From positions 1 through 10,825 of the forward strand of contig JBAZAX010000040.1 in assembly GCA_041671765.1 (NCBI GenBank): a stretch of 10,825 bases of DNA, written 5' to 3'. The translations under genes were made by a program, and so were the position numbers. The stretch comes from JBAZAX01 sp041671765 (GTDB lineage Bacteria; Babelota; Babeliae; Babelales; RVW-14). The notes beneath the pieces were generated by a model. The model was not told the DNA's origin. It searched no databases and saw nothing but the letters and a program-made list of their open reading frames with translations. Of the stretch, positions 1 to 6,964 are shown one piece after another (position 1 is the first letter of the stretch; each line of letters begins with the position of its first letter).

Positions 1-401
1 GCATTATCCATGCCAACGCACATCATTTGACCATCGCCTGCTATGGCAACGCTTTTTGCTTGACCGTCGATTTGTTTCCAACTCATTTGCCCGTTTGAAT
101 CCGCTTTTCCGGAAAAAACGTACATATTGTTAGCTGAATTTCTGCACATGAATTTGTTTCCACGGGCGGCAACATGAGTAGCAGCTGTACCATTTTGTTT
201 TTTCCAGTTAGCTTTTCCATTAGCATCTACGCCGGAAGAATACCAAATGGCATCATCCATACCAACGCATATCATTTGACCATCGGCAGTTATGGCAATA
301 TCTTTTGAAGCACCATCGATTTGTTTCCAAGCCATTTGGCCATTGGCGTCGGTATTTCCGGAGAAATAATACATGTTATTAGCTGAATTTCGATGTAAGA
401 A
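1..401 (-). repeat. 249-bp in-frame tandem repeat (tectonin-like blade pairs)
   Basis: The segment 401-153 (residues 199-281) recurs from 152 to the window edge with a spacing of exactly 249 bp, or 83 codons. One example is the RNSANNMY motif at residues 202-209 and again at 285-292; another is WKQIDG at 223-228 and 306-311. Each unit consists of two related halves of about 41-42 residues, one carrying RNSANNMY.FSG and the other MDDAIWYSSG, so each 83-residue unit holds two blades. The array continues beyond the window; a closed propeller would need about six or more blades. Confidence 0.9.
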
Positions 402-995
402 TCTACCTTTTTTTGCCGTCTGTACATCTTTTGTTTGGGAAATAATTTTTATGTTTTCAAAGTAGGTTGGCGCACCTGCTCCGCCAAATCCGAAGTATGT
501 GGCCGCAAGAGCGTAATCATCAGGAATAGTCCAAGATGCTGTAGTGCCGTTAGGATATATACCTTTGCCAACGGTTAATGTCTTATTGTCTTTCAAAGAA
601 ATCCACCAAGATTCCTTGACTCCCATGCTGACTTTTAATGATTTGTTAGGTGTTAGAGTGGTTTTATTTGTTTCACCATTAAAGCACAAGATATCAGTTT
701 GGTAAGGATCTATTTTAACGTGATAGTAATATCCCCCATGTTGCCAGGCAACATAGGATTGGCTAACTTTATGTGCATACAAATGAACATAAATGTTGTT
801 TTGTGTGTTTGCATCAAATGTAACTACAAAATTGCCAGGCGAATCTGTTTTCCAGTCGGGATTTGTAAAAGCAGCACCCGGAACTCCTGATATGGGATTG
901 TATGTGAATGTTGCAGGGGGTATTGCGTTCACATTTATGAATACGTTGGCAAATATTAAAATTGAAATTAGAAGATAAAATAAATTTTTTCTCAT
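1..995 (-). CDS. Secreted protein with FAMeT-like domain and tectonin-like repeats (C-terminus missing)
   Basis: The reading frame is open for 331 codons from the ATG at 995 to the window's left edge, so the C-terminus lies outside. Residues 1-24 form a signal peptide: basic Arg2/Lys3, a hydrophobic core, and a V-N-A cleavage site before Ile25. Residues about 50-185 resemble the farnesoic-acid O-methyltransferase N-terminal domain (Methyltransf_FA), a beta-sandwich-like module better regarded as a binding domain than as an enzyme. The cue is the WWISLKDNKTLTVGKG stretch (130-145) followed by W155. From residue 198 on, tectonin-type blades alternate, each with G..W..I.G and DGQM.CVGMD signatures, as in beta-propeller lectins. 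The start is supported by AAAGGAGA, 7 bases upstream. An in-frame ATG 13 codons earlier (1034) lacks a ribosome site and would bury the signal peptide. Export across the inner membrane is well supported. A role in binding surfaces or sugars, perhaps of a host, is inference. Domain names rest on pattern recognition only. Confidence 0.85.
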   Translation of the reverse strand, partial: MRKNLFYLLISILIFANVFINVNAIPPATFTYNPISGVPGAAFTNPDWKTDSPGNFVVTFDANTQNNIYVHLYAHKVSQSYVAWQHGGYYYHVKIDPYQTDILCFNGETNKTTLTPNKSLKVSMGVKESWWISLKDNKTLTVGKGIYPNGTTASWTIPDDYALAATYFGFGGAGAPTYFENIKIISQTKDVQTAKKGRFLHRNSANNMYYFSGNTDANGQMAWKQIDGASKDIAITADGQMICVGMDDAIWYSSGVDANGKANWKKQNGTAATHVAARGNKFMCRNSANNMYVFSGKADSNGQMSWKQIDGQAKSVAIAGDGQMMCVGMDN

Positions 996-1106
996 AACCG
1001 ATTCTCCTTTGAATATTTTGAAATAGGCGCACATGCGATTTTGTGGGTTATTAATTAAATATTTTTGCCGTTTCTCCTTTCATAAAAAAAATGCAAAACG
1101 AAATAA

Positions 1107-1133
1107 ATTATATGATGACAAGATTTTAAACAA
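1107..1133 (-). promoter_or_regulatory. Probable sigma-70 promoter of the secreted FAMeT/tectonin gene
   Basis: On the minus strand a perfect TATAAT (1112-1107) is preceded by TTGTTT (1133-1128) with a 15-bp spacer. That is shorter than the ideal 17; a TTTTGT at the 17-bp distance is the alternative. It lies between the lon terminator and the gene, as needed for separate transcription, and predicts a leader of roughly 100 bases. Confidence 0.45.
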
Positions 1134-1175
1134 AATATTATTTAAAATGCAAGACTTTGGGTTAAGAAAAAAGAA

Positions 1176-1201
1176 AAGCGTCCAGAACTCTCTGGACGCT
1201 T
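1176..1201 (-). terminator. Intrinsic terminator of lon
   Basis: An 11-bp perfect stem (AAGCGTCCAGA paired with TCTGGACGCTT) closes a 4-base loop. On the minus strand it is followed by a T-rich tail (TTTTCTTTTTTCTT, read from 1177 down to about 1164). It begins 25 bp after the lon stop codon. The stem is GC-rich in otherwise AT-rich DNA. No gene points at it from the left, so it serves lon. Confidence 0.92.
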
Positions 1202-1226
1202 GCATAGTTACTATAAATAAAAAAAA

Positions 1227-3650
1227 TTATTTTTTAATTTTAGGCTTCTTACTTTTGTTAGAGCTTTTAGTTTTTGTGCTTTTTGTAGTTTCTTGGGCTG
1301 CTTGAGCTGGTTCAAGTGCATTTACAAGCACATCATCCATTGACTCAGCGTAGATTAACTGAAGTGACTTATCAAGTTCAGATTCAAATTCTTTAATATC
1401 TTTGGCATTGCTTTTTGGAATAATTACGCGGGTAAAGCCCATTCTTGATGCCGCTAACAATTTTTCTTTTAGCCCTCCAACAGCGAGAACTCTTCCTCGA
1501 AGAGTAACCTCTCCGGTCATGGCAGTATTACAGTGCACAGGTCTGTGCGTAAGCGCAGAGGCGATCGCTGTACAAAGTGTTATGCCGGCAGAAGGCCCGT
1601 CCTTTGGAATTGCTCCTTCAGGTACATGTACGTGGATGTCATGGTCTGAGTAAAATCCATCTTTTAATCCAAGCTCTTTTGCTTTAGATCTGATGTAACT
1701 CATTGCGGCTTGTGCAGATTCTTGCATAACCTCACCGAGTTGTCCGGTCAAGGTTAATCCGCCTTTTCCCTTCATGACAGCAATTTCAACTTCAAGTACA
1801 TCGCCACCGACTTCTGTCCAAGCCAGTCCGGTAGCTAAGCCGATTGTATCTTCTCTTCGCTTTTCTTCACGTTTGAACTGAGGAGCTCCAAACCATTTTT
1901 CAATCAACTCATCATTGATTTCAATTGAGGTAAGCTTTTTGTTTTTAAGTAAGCATTGAATCGATTTTCTTAATATTTTAGCAATTACACGTTCAAGTTG
2001 TCGTACGCCTGCTTCTTTTGTGTATTCGTCGATTAATCTTTTTAGTGTTATATCGCTTAAATTAATTTTTTCTTTGTCCAAAGCATGTTCTTTGAGTAAT
2101 TTTGGAATCAGAAAGTTTTTAGCAATATCTGCTTTTTCTTCAAGCGTATATCCATTTAGATAAATTATTTCAAGTCTGTCCAGTAACGGATATGGAATAT
2201 TGTCTACGACGTTTGCAGTGGCAATAAACATAACTTTTGAAAGGTCATATTCAACTTCAAGAAAGTGATCAACAAATGCCTTGTTTTGCTCTGGATCAAG
2301 AACTTCTAGCATAGCAGAGGCTGGATCGCCCCTGAAATCAGCCGACATTTTATCGATTTCATCCAAAACGATCACCGGATTTAAAACTTTTACCTTTTTC
2401 ATTGCTTGAATTATTTTACCTGGCATTGCACCAATATATGTGCGACGATGCCCACGAATTTCTGCCTCATCGCGCAAGCCACCTAATGAAATACGTACCA
2501 TTGGGCGACCCAATGCATCAGCAATTGCTTGGGCTAATGAAGTTTTTCCAACTCCGGGAGGTCCTGATAAACATATAATAGGAGAGCGCTTTAACTTATC
2601 GCCGGCATATTTACGGGCAGCTAAAAACTCGATTACGCGTTCTTTTGGTTTTTTCATGCTGGCATGAGAAGAATTTAGTATATGTTCGGCCTGCGTCAAG
2701 CTTACCGTATCCTTTGATTCTTGCTTCCAGGGTACTGTAAGTATCCAATCAACATAATTGCGACTTACAGAAGCTTCTGGCGATGTGGGCTGCATTTGTT
2801 CAAGGCGTTTTAGTTCCGCCTCAACCTTTTCCAGCGCTTCAGCAGGTAGTCCGAGCTTTTTGGCCTTCTTGCGAAGCTCATTAATTTCTTGTTGGTAATC
2901 TTCTTTTCCAAGCTCGCGTTGAATTGCACGAAGTTGTTCTGTTAAATAGTAATCTTTTTGGTGTTTTTCAACTTGGCTTTGTACGCGTTTTTTGATCTTT
3001 TTCTCTGCGCGAAGAATCTCGATTTCTTTTTTGAGTAAAACACAGATGCGTACAGCTCTTTCCTGCAAGTCCACAGTTTCAAGTATTTTTTGACGTTCGA
3101 TGAAGTCAAGCGTCATCTGTACCGCAATTGTATCAGTTAGGTAATCAAGATCCTCTGGCCCACGAAAGAGGCCAAGAATATCAGCAGAAAGTTTTTCGTT
3201 AAGATAAACGTACTCTTTGAATAAATCATAAATATTGCGCCACAGTGCTGCATTTTGCGAGGCGTCTTGAATTGGTAATGTTGGAAGATCTTGCGCCATG
3301 ACGCCGATAAAACCCTCTTCCTTTTTGAATTCAATGGCTTTTGATCGGGAAAGTCCTTCAACTAGGATTTTTAGAGTGCCATTTGGCATTCTGGCGATCT
3401 GAACAATAACTCCACGAGTTCCGATTTCGAATAAATCAGACGCGATTGGCTGTTCAGCATTCATGGATTTTTGCGCGACAACAAAAACTTCTTTATTCGT
3501 TCGCATTGCAGACTCGACCGCTTTTATTGAAATTTCGCGGCCTACAACTACAGGTATGATGCTTCTTGGTAAAGCAACGAGATTTTTTAGTGGGAGTACT
3601 GGCAGAGACACCGGTTCCCCATTTGAAACTAAGTTTTTTAAGTCTTCCAT
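1227..3650 (-). CDS. lon: ATP-dependent Lon protease
   Basis: This 807-residue protein is a full-length bacterial (LonA) ATP-dependent serine protease, which forms cytosolic hexamers and degrades damaged and regulatory proteins. The substrate-binding LON domain spans about 15-208 and a helical linker about 209-320. The AAA+ module has Walker A GPPGVGKT (363-370), Walker B VIVLDEID (426-433), ATAN sensor 1 (477-480) and GVRQLER sensor 2 (548-554). The protease domain (about 600-780) has the catalytic dyad Ser687 in PKDGPSAG and Lys730 in GGLKEK, spaced 43 residues as in E. coli Lon (S679/K722). All key residues are present. The C-terminus is an unusual lysine-rich tail (786-807, nine Lys). An in-frame TAA four codons upstream makes the ATG at 3650 the earliest start. 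The only purine-rich site, GAGGG, sits 16 bases away, so translation initiation may be weak. No CIRCE heat-shock element is visible upstream. Confidence 0.98.
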   Translation of the reverse strand: MEDLKNLVSNGEPVSLPVLPLKNLVALPRSIIPVVVGREISIKAVESAMRTNKEVFVVAQKSMNAEQPIASDLFEIGTRGVIVQIARMPNGTLKILVEGLSRSKAIEFKKEEGFIGVMAQDLPTLPIQDASQNAALWRNIYDLFKEYVYLNEKLSADILGLFRGPEDLDYLTDTIAVQMTLDFIERQKILETVDLQERAVRICVLLKKEIEILRAEKKIKKRVQSQVEKHQKDYYLTEQLRAIQRELGKEDYQQEINELRKKAKKLGLPAEALEKVEAELKRLEQMQPTSPEASVSRNYVDWILTVPWKQESKDTVSLTQAEHILNSSHASMKKPKERVIEFLAARKYAGDKLKRSPIICLSGPPGVGKTSLAQAIADALGRPMVRISLGGLRDEAEIRGHRRTYIGAMPGKIIQAMKKVKVLNPVIVLDEIDKMSADFRGDPASAMLEVLDPEQNKAFVDHFLEVEYDLSKVMFIATANVVDNIPYPLLDRLEIIYLNGYTLEEKADIAKNFLIPKLLKEHALDKEKINLSDITLKRLIDEYTKEAGVRQLERVIAKILRKSIQCLLKNKKLTSIEINDELIEKWFGAPQFKREEKRREDTIGLATGLAWTEVGGDVLEVEIAVMKGKGGLTLTGQLGEVMQESAQAAMSYIRSKAKELGLKDGFYSDHDIHVHVPEGAIPKDGPSAGITLCTAIASALTHRPVHCNTAMTGEVTLRGRVLAVGGLKEKLLAASRMGFTRVIIPKSNAKDIKEFESELDKSLQLIYAESMDDVLVNALEPAQAAQETTKSTKTKSSNKSKKPKIKK

Positions 3651-3801
3651 GAAATTTAGTTAAAAACCCTCTAGCTTTAATTTTTAAAATAAATTTATAC
3701 AAACTAATTTTACAAAACTAAAGTTATAATGTAAATAACAATGTTTTAATGTGAGCATAAGTAGAAAATTGGAGTTTAGTGGGGGCAAATAATAAATTAA
3801 A

Positions 3802-3829
3802 TTGACGTTTTGTCTGTATGTTTTATACT
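3802..3829 (+). promoter_or_regulatory. Sigma-70 promoter of the NTT transporter operon
   Basis: TTGACG (3802-3807) and TATACT (3824-3829) are separated by 16 bp; each hexamer matches consensus at five of six bases. Transcription would begin near 3836, giving a long leader of about 200 bases before the first transporter gene. Confidence 0.8.
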
Positions 3830-3923
3830 TTAAACGAACGATTATGCACTAAAAATCGTATATTTTTTTCTAATATGAAATTTTACTAGGTTTAATTAAA
3901 AAACCAAATTTAAAAATGGATTA

Positions 3924-3938
3924 ATGGGTTGAACCCAT
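3924..3938 (+). promoter_or_regulatory. Palindrome ATGGGTTGAACCCAT in the transporter leader
   Basis: Seven bases each side of a central G are perfectly complementary; as RNA it would form a 6-bp stem with a 3-base loop. It lies about 90 bases into the predicted transcript. The AACCCA arm could instead pair with TGGGTT at 3953-3958. It is either a small protein-binding dyad or part of an alternative-hairpin leader. Function is unproven. Confidence 0.4.
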
Positions 3939-4028
3939 GGTAAGATTGGCATTGGGTTGGTGTTTTGGGTGTTAGTTATTTAGCTTGCCCCCATGTGACT
4001 TAATTAATTGAAAAAAATTAAAATAAAA

Positions 4029-4034
4029 AGGAAG
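4029..4034 (+). promoter_or_regulatory. Shine-Dalgarno site deciding the start of the first transporter
   Basis: AGGAAG ends 3 bases before the ATG at 4038, with its AGGA core 5 bases away. This favours ATG 4038 over the in-frame TTG at 4008, which would add ten lysine-rich residues, has no ribosome-binding site, and would place this SD inside the coding region. Confidence 0.8.
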
Positions 4035-4037
4035 CTC

Positions 4038-5450
4038 ATGAGTACTAATTCCGATGGGGCCGGTAGCTCGATAGATATTTCAAAAACTCGTAAGGCCGTT
4101 CTCTTAAAAATATACTTTTTGGCTCAGACTTTTCTTTTGATGACAATTTGTCTTGTAATTTGGCGACCTCTGAAGATATCAATTTTTTCAAAAATGGTTG
4201 GGGCTGCCAGTATTCCAACTGCTAAGTTGTTTTCTCTTCTATTCATAATTCCGATGATTTTGTTTTATTCTGTGCTTGTTGATGTTCTGAGGCGTCACCA
4301 GTTAGTTTATTGGTTTACATTATTTCACGGAATTATAGGCATAATTTTTTATTTATTGATGTCACATCCTGTTTATGGAATTCAAAATACACTTGTGAGC
4401 CCAAACCGATGGACTGGTTGGGCTTTTTATTTTTTTATGGAAAGTTTTGATGCATTTTTTGCAACAACATTTTGGGCATTTGCAGATTCTATTTGTAATC
4501 CAAAAGATGCGAGAAATTATTACGGTTATGTCGTTGCAGGTTCAAAGATTGGTGGAATTTTTGGGGCTGGAGGACTTTATTTGATTCTTTCACATACCTC
4601 TACTTCTACACATTTATCATTAATTCCAAATTCACTTTTGTTTGGTAGTTGTGCTCTTTTTGTAGCGGCGTTTTCCATCTATATTCTAAGAAAAAATGTA
4701 TCTCGTGGTTATATGCATGGGTACGAGGCTGTTTATCAACTTGAAAAGACCAAAGAAAAAGCGGAGCGATCTTGGTTTGAAATTCTAAAGAGTCCAATTG
4801 ATGGTCTTATTTTGATCATAAAAACCCCATATGTTATGGGTATTTTTTCTCTTTGTGTTTTTTATGAGGTAACGGTTGTAATTTTTGATTTTATGCTTGC
4901 TTTGAATGCGGATGCAACTTATTCAACAGTTGGCGGAATGACTAGTTATTATGCATTTTACTATTTGATATACAATTTGATTGGGTTAGGGGTTACTTTA
5001 TTTGGAACAACGCCAATTTTAAGAGTTTTTGGGCTTAGATGGTCGTTGTTTGTTTTTCCAATAATATGTTTAATCTTCTTAATAATTACTTTAATCAGTC
5101 CAACTACAGGTGTAATTTTTTGGGTACTCGTTGGCCTAAGAGCGTTTAATTATGCTCTTAATCATCCAACCAGAGAAGTTTTGTATATACCTACAACAAA
5201 AGAGATCAAATTTAAGGCCAAGGCGTGGACAGATGCTTTTGGTTCGCGAATAGCTAAAAGTTTTGGGTCAGCCTTCAATGTATCTTTGCGAAGTGTTTCG
5301 CCGGCTGTTGCTATGTTTTCTAGCCTAGGGCTGAGCTTAGGGTTAACATCTGTGTGGATAGTGATAGTGTATTTTTTGGGTAAAACACTTCAAGATGCGA
5401 TAGATAATAAAAAAATTATTGGAGAGACTTTAACTTTAGATAAAAACTAA
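4038..5450 (+). CDS. NTT/TLC-family nucleotide transporter, first of a tandem pair
   Basis: A 470-residue integral membrane protein with about 11-12 hydrophobic segments, assigned to the ATP/ADP translocase (TLC/NTT) family, whose members import host ATP in exchange for ADP or take up other nucleotides. Evidence includes the early RPLK motif (Lys46), HPVYG (110-114), E135 placed eleven residues before the last residue of the FW pair (145-146) as in the family ELWG...FW motif, D284 where the family usually has a transport-critical Glu, and the strong block REVLYIPTTKEIKFKAKAW (379-397) followed by GSRIAKSFG (402-410). Family members are often over 500 residues, so this is a compact form. It heads an operon with a paralogue 11 bp downstream. 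The exact substrate (ATP/ADP exchange, nucleotide-proton import, NAD or others) cannot be read from the sequence. The inner membrane is the expected location. Confidence 0.9.
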   Translation: MSTNSDGAGSSIDISKTRKAVLLKIYFLAQTFLLMTICLVIWRPLKISIFSKMVGAASIPTAKLFSLLFIIPMILFYSVLVDVLRRHQLVYWFTLFHGIIGIIFYLLMSHPVYGIQNTLVSPNRWTGWAFYFFMESFDAFFATTFWAFADSICNPKDARNYYGYVVAGSKIGGIFGAGGLYLILSHTSTSTHLSLIPNSLLFGSCALFVAAFSIYILRKNVSRGYMHGYEAVYQLEKTKEKAERSWFEILKSPIDGLILIIKTPYVMGIFSLCVFYEVTVVIFDFMLALNADATYSTVGGMTSYYAFYYLIYNLIGLGVTLFGTTPILRVFGLRWSLFVFPIICLIFLIITLISPTTGVIFWVLVGLRAFNYALNHPTREVLYIPTTKEIKFKAKAWTDAFGSRIAKSFGSAFNVSLRSVSPAVAMFSSLGLSLGLTSVWIVIVYFLGKTLQDAIDNKKIIGETLTLDKN

Positions 5451-5461
5451 TTGGAGAATGT

Positions 5462-6865
5462 ATGAGCGTGCGATTTTTTGGTGTTATTAGATCTTGGATT
5501 GATAAATTCTTTGAGATTGAAAAAAACGATAGAATAAAATTTGTTAATTTAGCAATTACCTTCTTTTTTATTATCGGGTCATACTCGATATTAAGATCCT
5601 TAAAAGCTTCAATTTTTCTTGGTTTTGTAGGTCGGGAATATCAACCATTGGCAAAAATATTAGCCTTGGCAATGTTGTTTCCCGTGATGTTTTTATATTC
5701 GAAGGTTGTTGATAAAGTTAGAAGATATCAAGTTGTGCTGATAGTTTTTATATTTTATGCGATTGTTTGCTTGATATTTGCAGGAGTCTTTATGCATCCC
5801 GTTTATGGAGTAAGAAATACTATGACATCTCCATATAGGCTTGTTGGATGGTTATTTGAATTTTTTATGGATTTTTATCAAGCTTTGATTGTATCAGGAT
5901 TTTGGAGTTTTGTTACTTCGATAAGCACTCCCAATTTTGCCAATAAGACATACGGAATGATAGTAGCTGCTTCCAGAATTGGTGGAATAGTATCAACTGG
6001 ATTGGGTGTATTGTTGTTAAATAATACATTTTTGGAAGCCAGTGTATCTATTTCATTAATAGCATTTTCAGGAGCAATTTTGCTTTTGGGTGCTGCATTT
6101 TTTTTATATCGAATTGTTAAAAAGATTCCTCGTGATGAGTTGCACGGTTATGAGGCTGCATATGTAGCAAGTGCTCAAAAGGAGCAATCAAAGAAAAAAA
6201 CAGGGGTCTTTGAAGGTCTTAGATTGATGGTGACGGAACCGTATGTTATGGGTATTTTTGGTATGGTTTGTTCTTTTGAAATAATCAATATAATTTTTGA
6301 TTATAAAATGGAAGTTTTGATGTCAATAGAGACAAATAATAATGTGGCCGCTATGAGTCGTTTTATGATGATCTATACTGGAACATTTCAAGCCCTTAGT
6401 TTTTTCTTTGCATTTTTTGGAGCGACTGCTTTTTTAAGGTATGTTGGAATTAGGGTTGGTGTTTTTGTTATGCCATTAACAATGCTAGTCCTTGGATTCG
6501 TACTTTTTTCATATCCAAGTTTAACTACAATTTTTGTAGTTTTGGTAATTTCCAGAGCTTTAAATTATGGTTTTAATAATCCAATGCGTGAAATTTTATA
6601 TATTCCAACAATCAAGGATATTCAGTTTAAATCTAAGTCATGGATTGACTCATTTGGACGCACAATTTCAAAATCATCAGGGGCTACAATAAATTTATTA
6701 ACGGCTTTTCAGAGTGCTGGTTTACAGACCGCTTTTATGTTTGTATTTATTACATCTGTTTCATCAATATGGCTTGTGATTGCATATATGATGGGTAGAA
6801 AATATGTTAAAACTGTTGAAAATAATGAAGTCATTGGTATAAATAATAATGGCAATAACATTTAA
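5462..6865 (+). CDS. NTT/TLC-family nucleotide transporter, second of a tandem pair
   Basis: This 467-residue polytopic membrane protein is a paralogue of its upstream neighbour. Ungapped comparison by hand gives 33 of 65 identical residues over HPVYG to IGGI (112-176 here) and 25 of 44 over the C-terminal signature (368-411). Shared family features are LRSLK with Lys48, HPVYG (113-117 with His112), D280 in IIFDYKM, and REILYIPTIKDIQFKSKSW (376-394). It has D137 where the first copy has Glu135, and a more family-like R-E-Y near 58-60 where the first has A-A-S. TTGGAGA ends 4 bases before ATG 5462. Another ATG at 5458 is out of frame. Co-transcription with the first gene is nearly certain. Different substrates, such as ATP/ADP exchange against bulk nucleotide import, are plausible because multi-NTT endosymbionts divide labour this way, but this is not shown here. 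Confidence 0.9.
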   Translation: MSVRFFGVIRSWIDKFFEIEKNDRIKFVNLAITFFFIIGSYSILRSLKASIFLGFVGREYQPLAKILALAMLFPVMFLYSKVVDKVRRYQVVLIVFIFYAIVCLIFAGVFMHPVYGVRNTMTSPYRLVGWLFEFFMDFYQALIVSGFWSFVTSISTPNFANKTYGMIVAASRIGGIVSTGLGVLLLNNTFLEASVSISLIAFSGAILLLGAAFFLYRIVKKIPRDELHGYEAAYVASAQKEQSKKKTGVFEGLRLMVTEPYVMGIFGMVCSFEIINIIFDYKMEVLMSIETNNNVAAMSRFMMIYTGTFQALSFFFAFFGATAFLRYVGIRVGVFVMPLTMLVLGFVLFSYPSLTTIFVVLVISRALNYGFNNPMREILYIPTIKDIQFKSKSWIDSFGRTISKSSGATINLLTAFQSAGLQTAFMFVFITSVSSIWLVIAYMMGRKYVKTVENNEVIGINNNGNNI

Positions 6866-6878
6866 AAAGTGGTATCTA

Positions 6879-6897
6879 AAAAATTGCTGCAATTTTT
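6879..6897. terminator. AT-rich palindrome after the NTT pair (weak terminator or operator)
   Basis: AAAAATTG and CAATTTTT form an 8-bp stem with loop CTG, 13 bp after the stop codon of the second transporter. The stem has one G-C pair and no long U tail follows, so termination would be inefficient. Its centre coincides with the -35 box of the next promoter, which makes an operator role an alternative. Confidence 0.35.
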
Positions 6898-6912
6898 ACA
6901 TTTCTATATAAT
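6884..6912 (+). promoter_or_regulatory. Sigma-70 promoter of lysS-recJ
   Basis: TTGCTG (6884-6889) and a perfect TATAAT (6907-6912) are separated by the ideal 17 bp. The start would be near 6919, with a leader of about 46 bases, too short for a T-box. The -35 box sits in the middle of the palindrome at 6879-6897. Confidence 0.8.
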
Positions 6913-6964
6913 AGAAAAAAATTATTGATGTAAGTTATTTGTTCTAAAAAAGATCGGTGGAAGT

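Larger units (their letters stand above)
3780..3993. repeat. Long-range 9-bp inverted repeat TGGGGGCAA / TTGCCCCCA
   Basis: TGGGGGCAA at 3780-3788 and its exact complement TTGCCCCCA at 3985-3993 face each other across 196 bp. G/C runs of five are rare in this AT-rich background. One copy lies just upstream of the -35 box and the other about 45 bp before the transporter start codon, so a paired operator is conceivable. Only the second copy would be transcribed from the predicted start, so an RNA stem between the two is unlikely. Confidence 0.5.
3651..4037. other. Divergent intergenic region between lon and the transporter operon
   Basis: These 387 bp contain no credible gene on either strand. 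They hold the plus-strand promoter at 3802-3829, a leader of about 200 bases with a palindrome (3924-3938) and a G-rich tract (3948-3969), and a 9-bp inverted repeat bracketing both. For lon the best -10 is TATAAA (minus strand, 3699-3694), with only a poor -35 (TTTAGT at 17 bp), so the lon promoter is not firmly placed. Confidence 0.7.

Noticed and set aside
814..1032. Minus-strand frame of 72 codons overlapping the secreted gene
   Set aside because: It starts at GTG without a ribosome site and is out of frame with the signal-peptide gene, which has a strong site and recognisable domains.
993..1034. Alternative upstream in-frame ATG (1034) for the secreted gene
   Set aside because: It adds 13 residues before the signal peptide and lacks a Shine-Dalgarno site; the ATG at 995 has AAAGGAGA at good spacing.
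1033..1305. Plus-strand frame of 90 codons
   Set aside because: It runs through the minus-strand leader, the lon terminator hairpin and the 3' end of lon. Its hydrophobic end is the reverse of the lysine-rich Lon tail, and it has no ribosome site.
1402..3702. Several 66-83 codon frames overlapping lon on both strands
   Set aside because: All lie in other frames of a complete, well-conserved lon gene and resemble no protein family.
3651..3780. CIRCE or other heat-shock operator for lon
   Set aside because: No TTAGCACTC-N9-GAGTGCTAA or close variant is present.
3924..3938. tRNA T-arm-like sequence GGGTTGAACCC
   Set aside because: The loop is too short for a T-loop and no acceptor, D or anticodon arms can be placed around it.
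4008..4037. TTG start adding ten residues to the first transporter
   Set aside because: No ribosome site precedes it, and a good AGGAAG stands just before ATG 4038.
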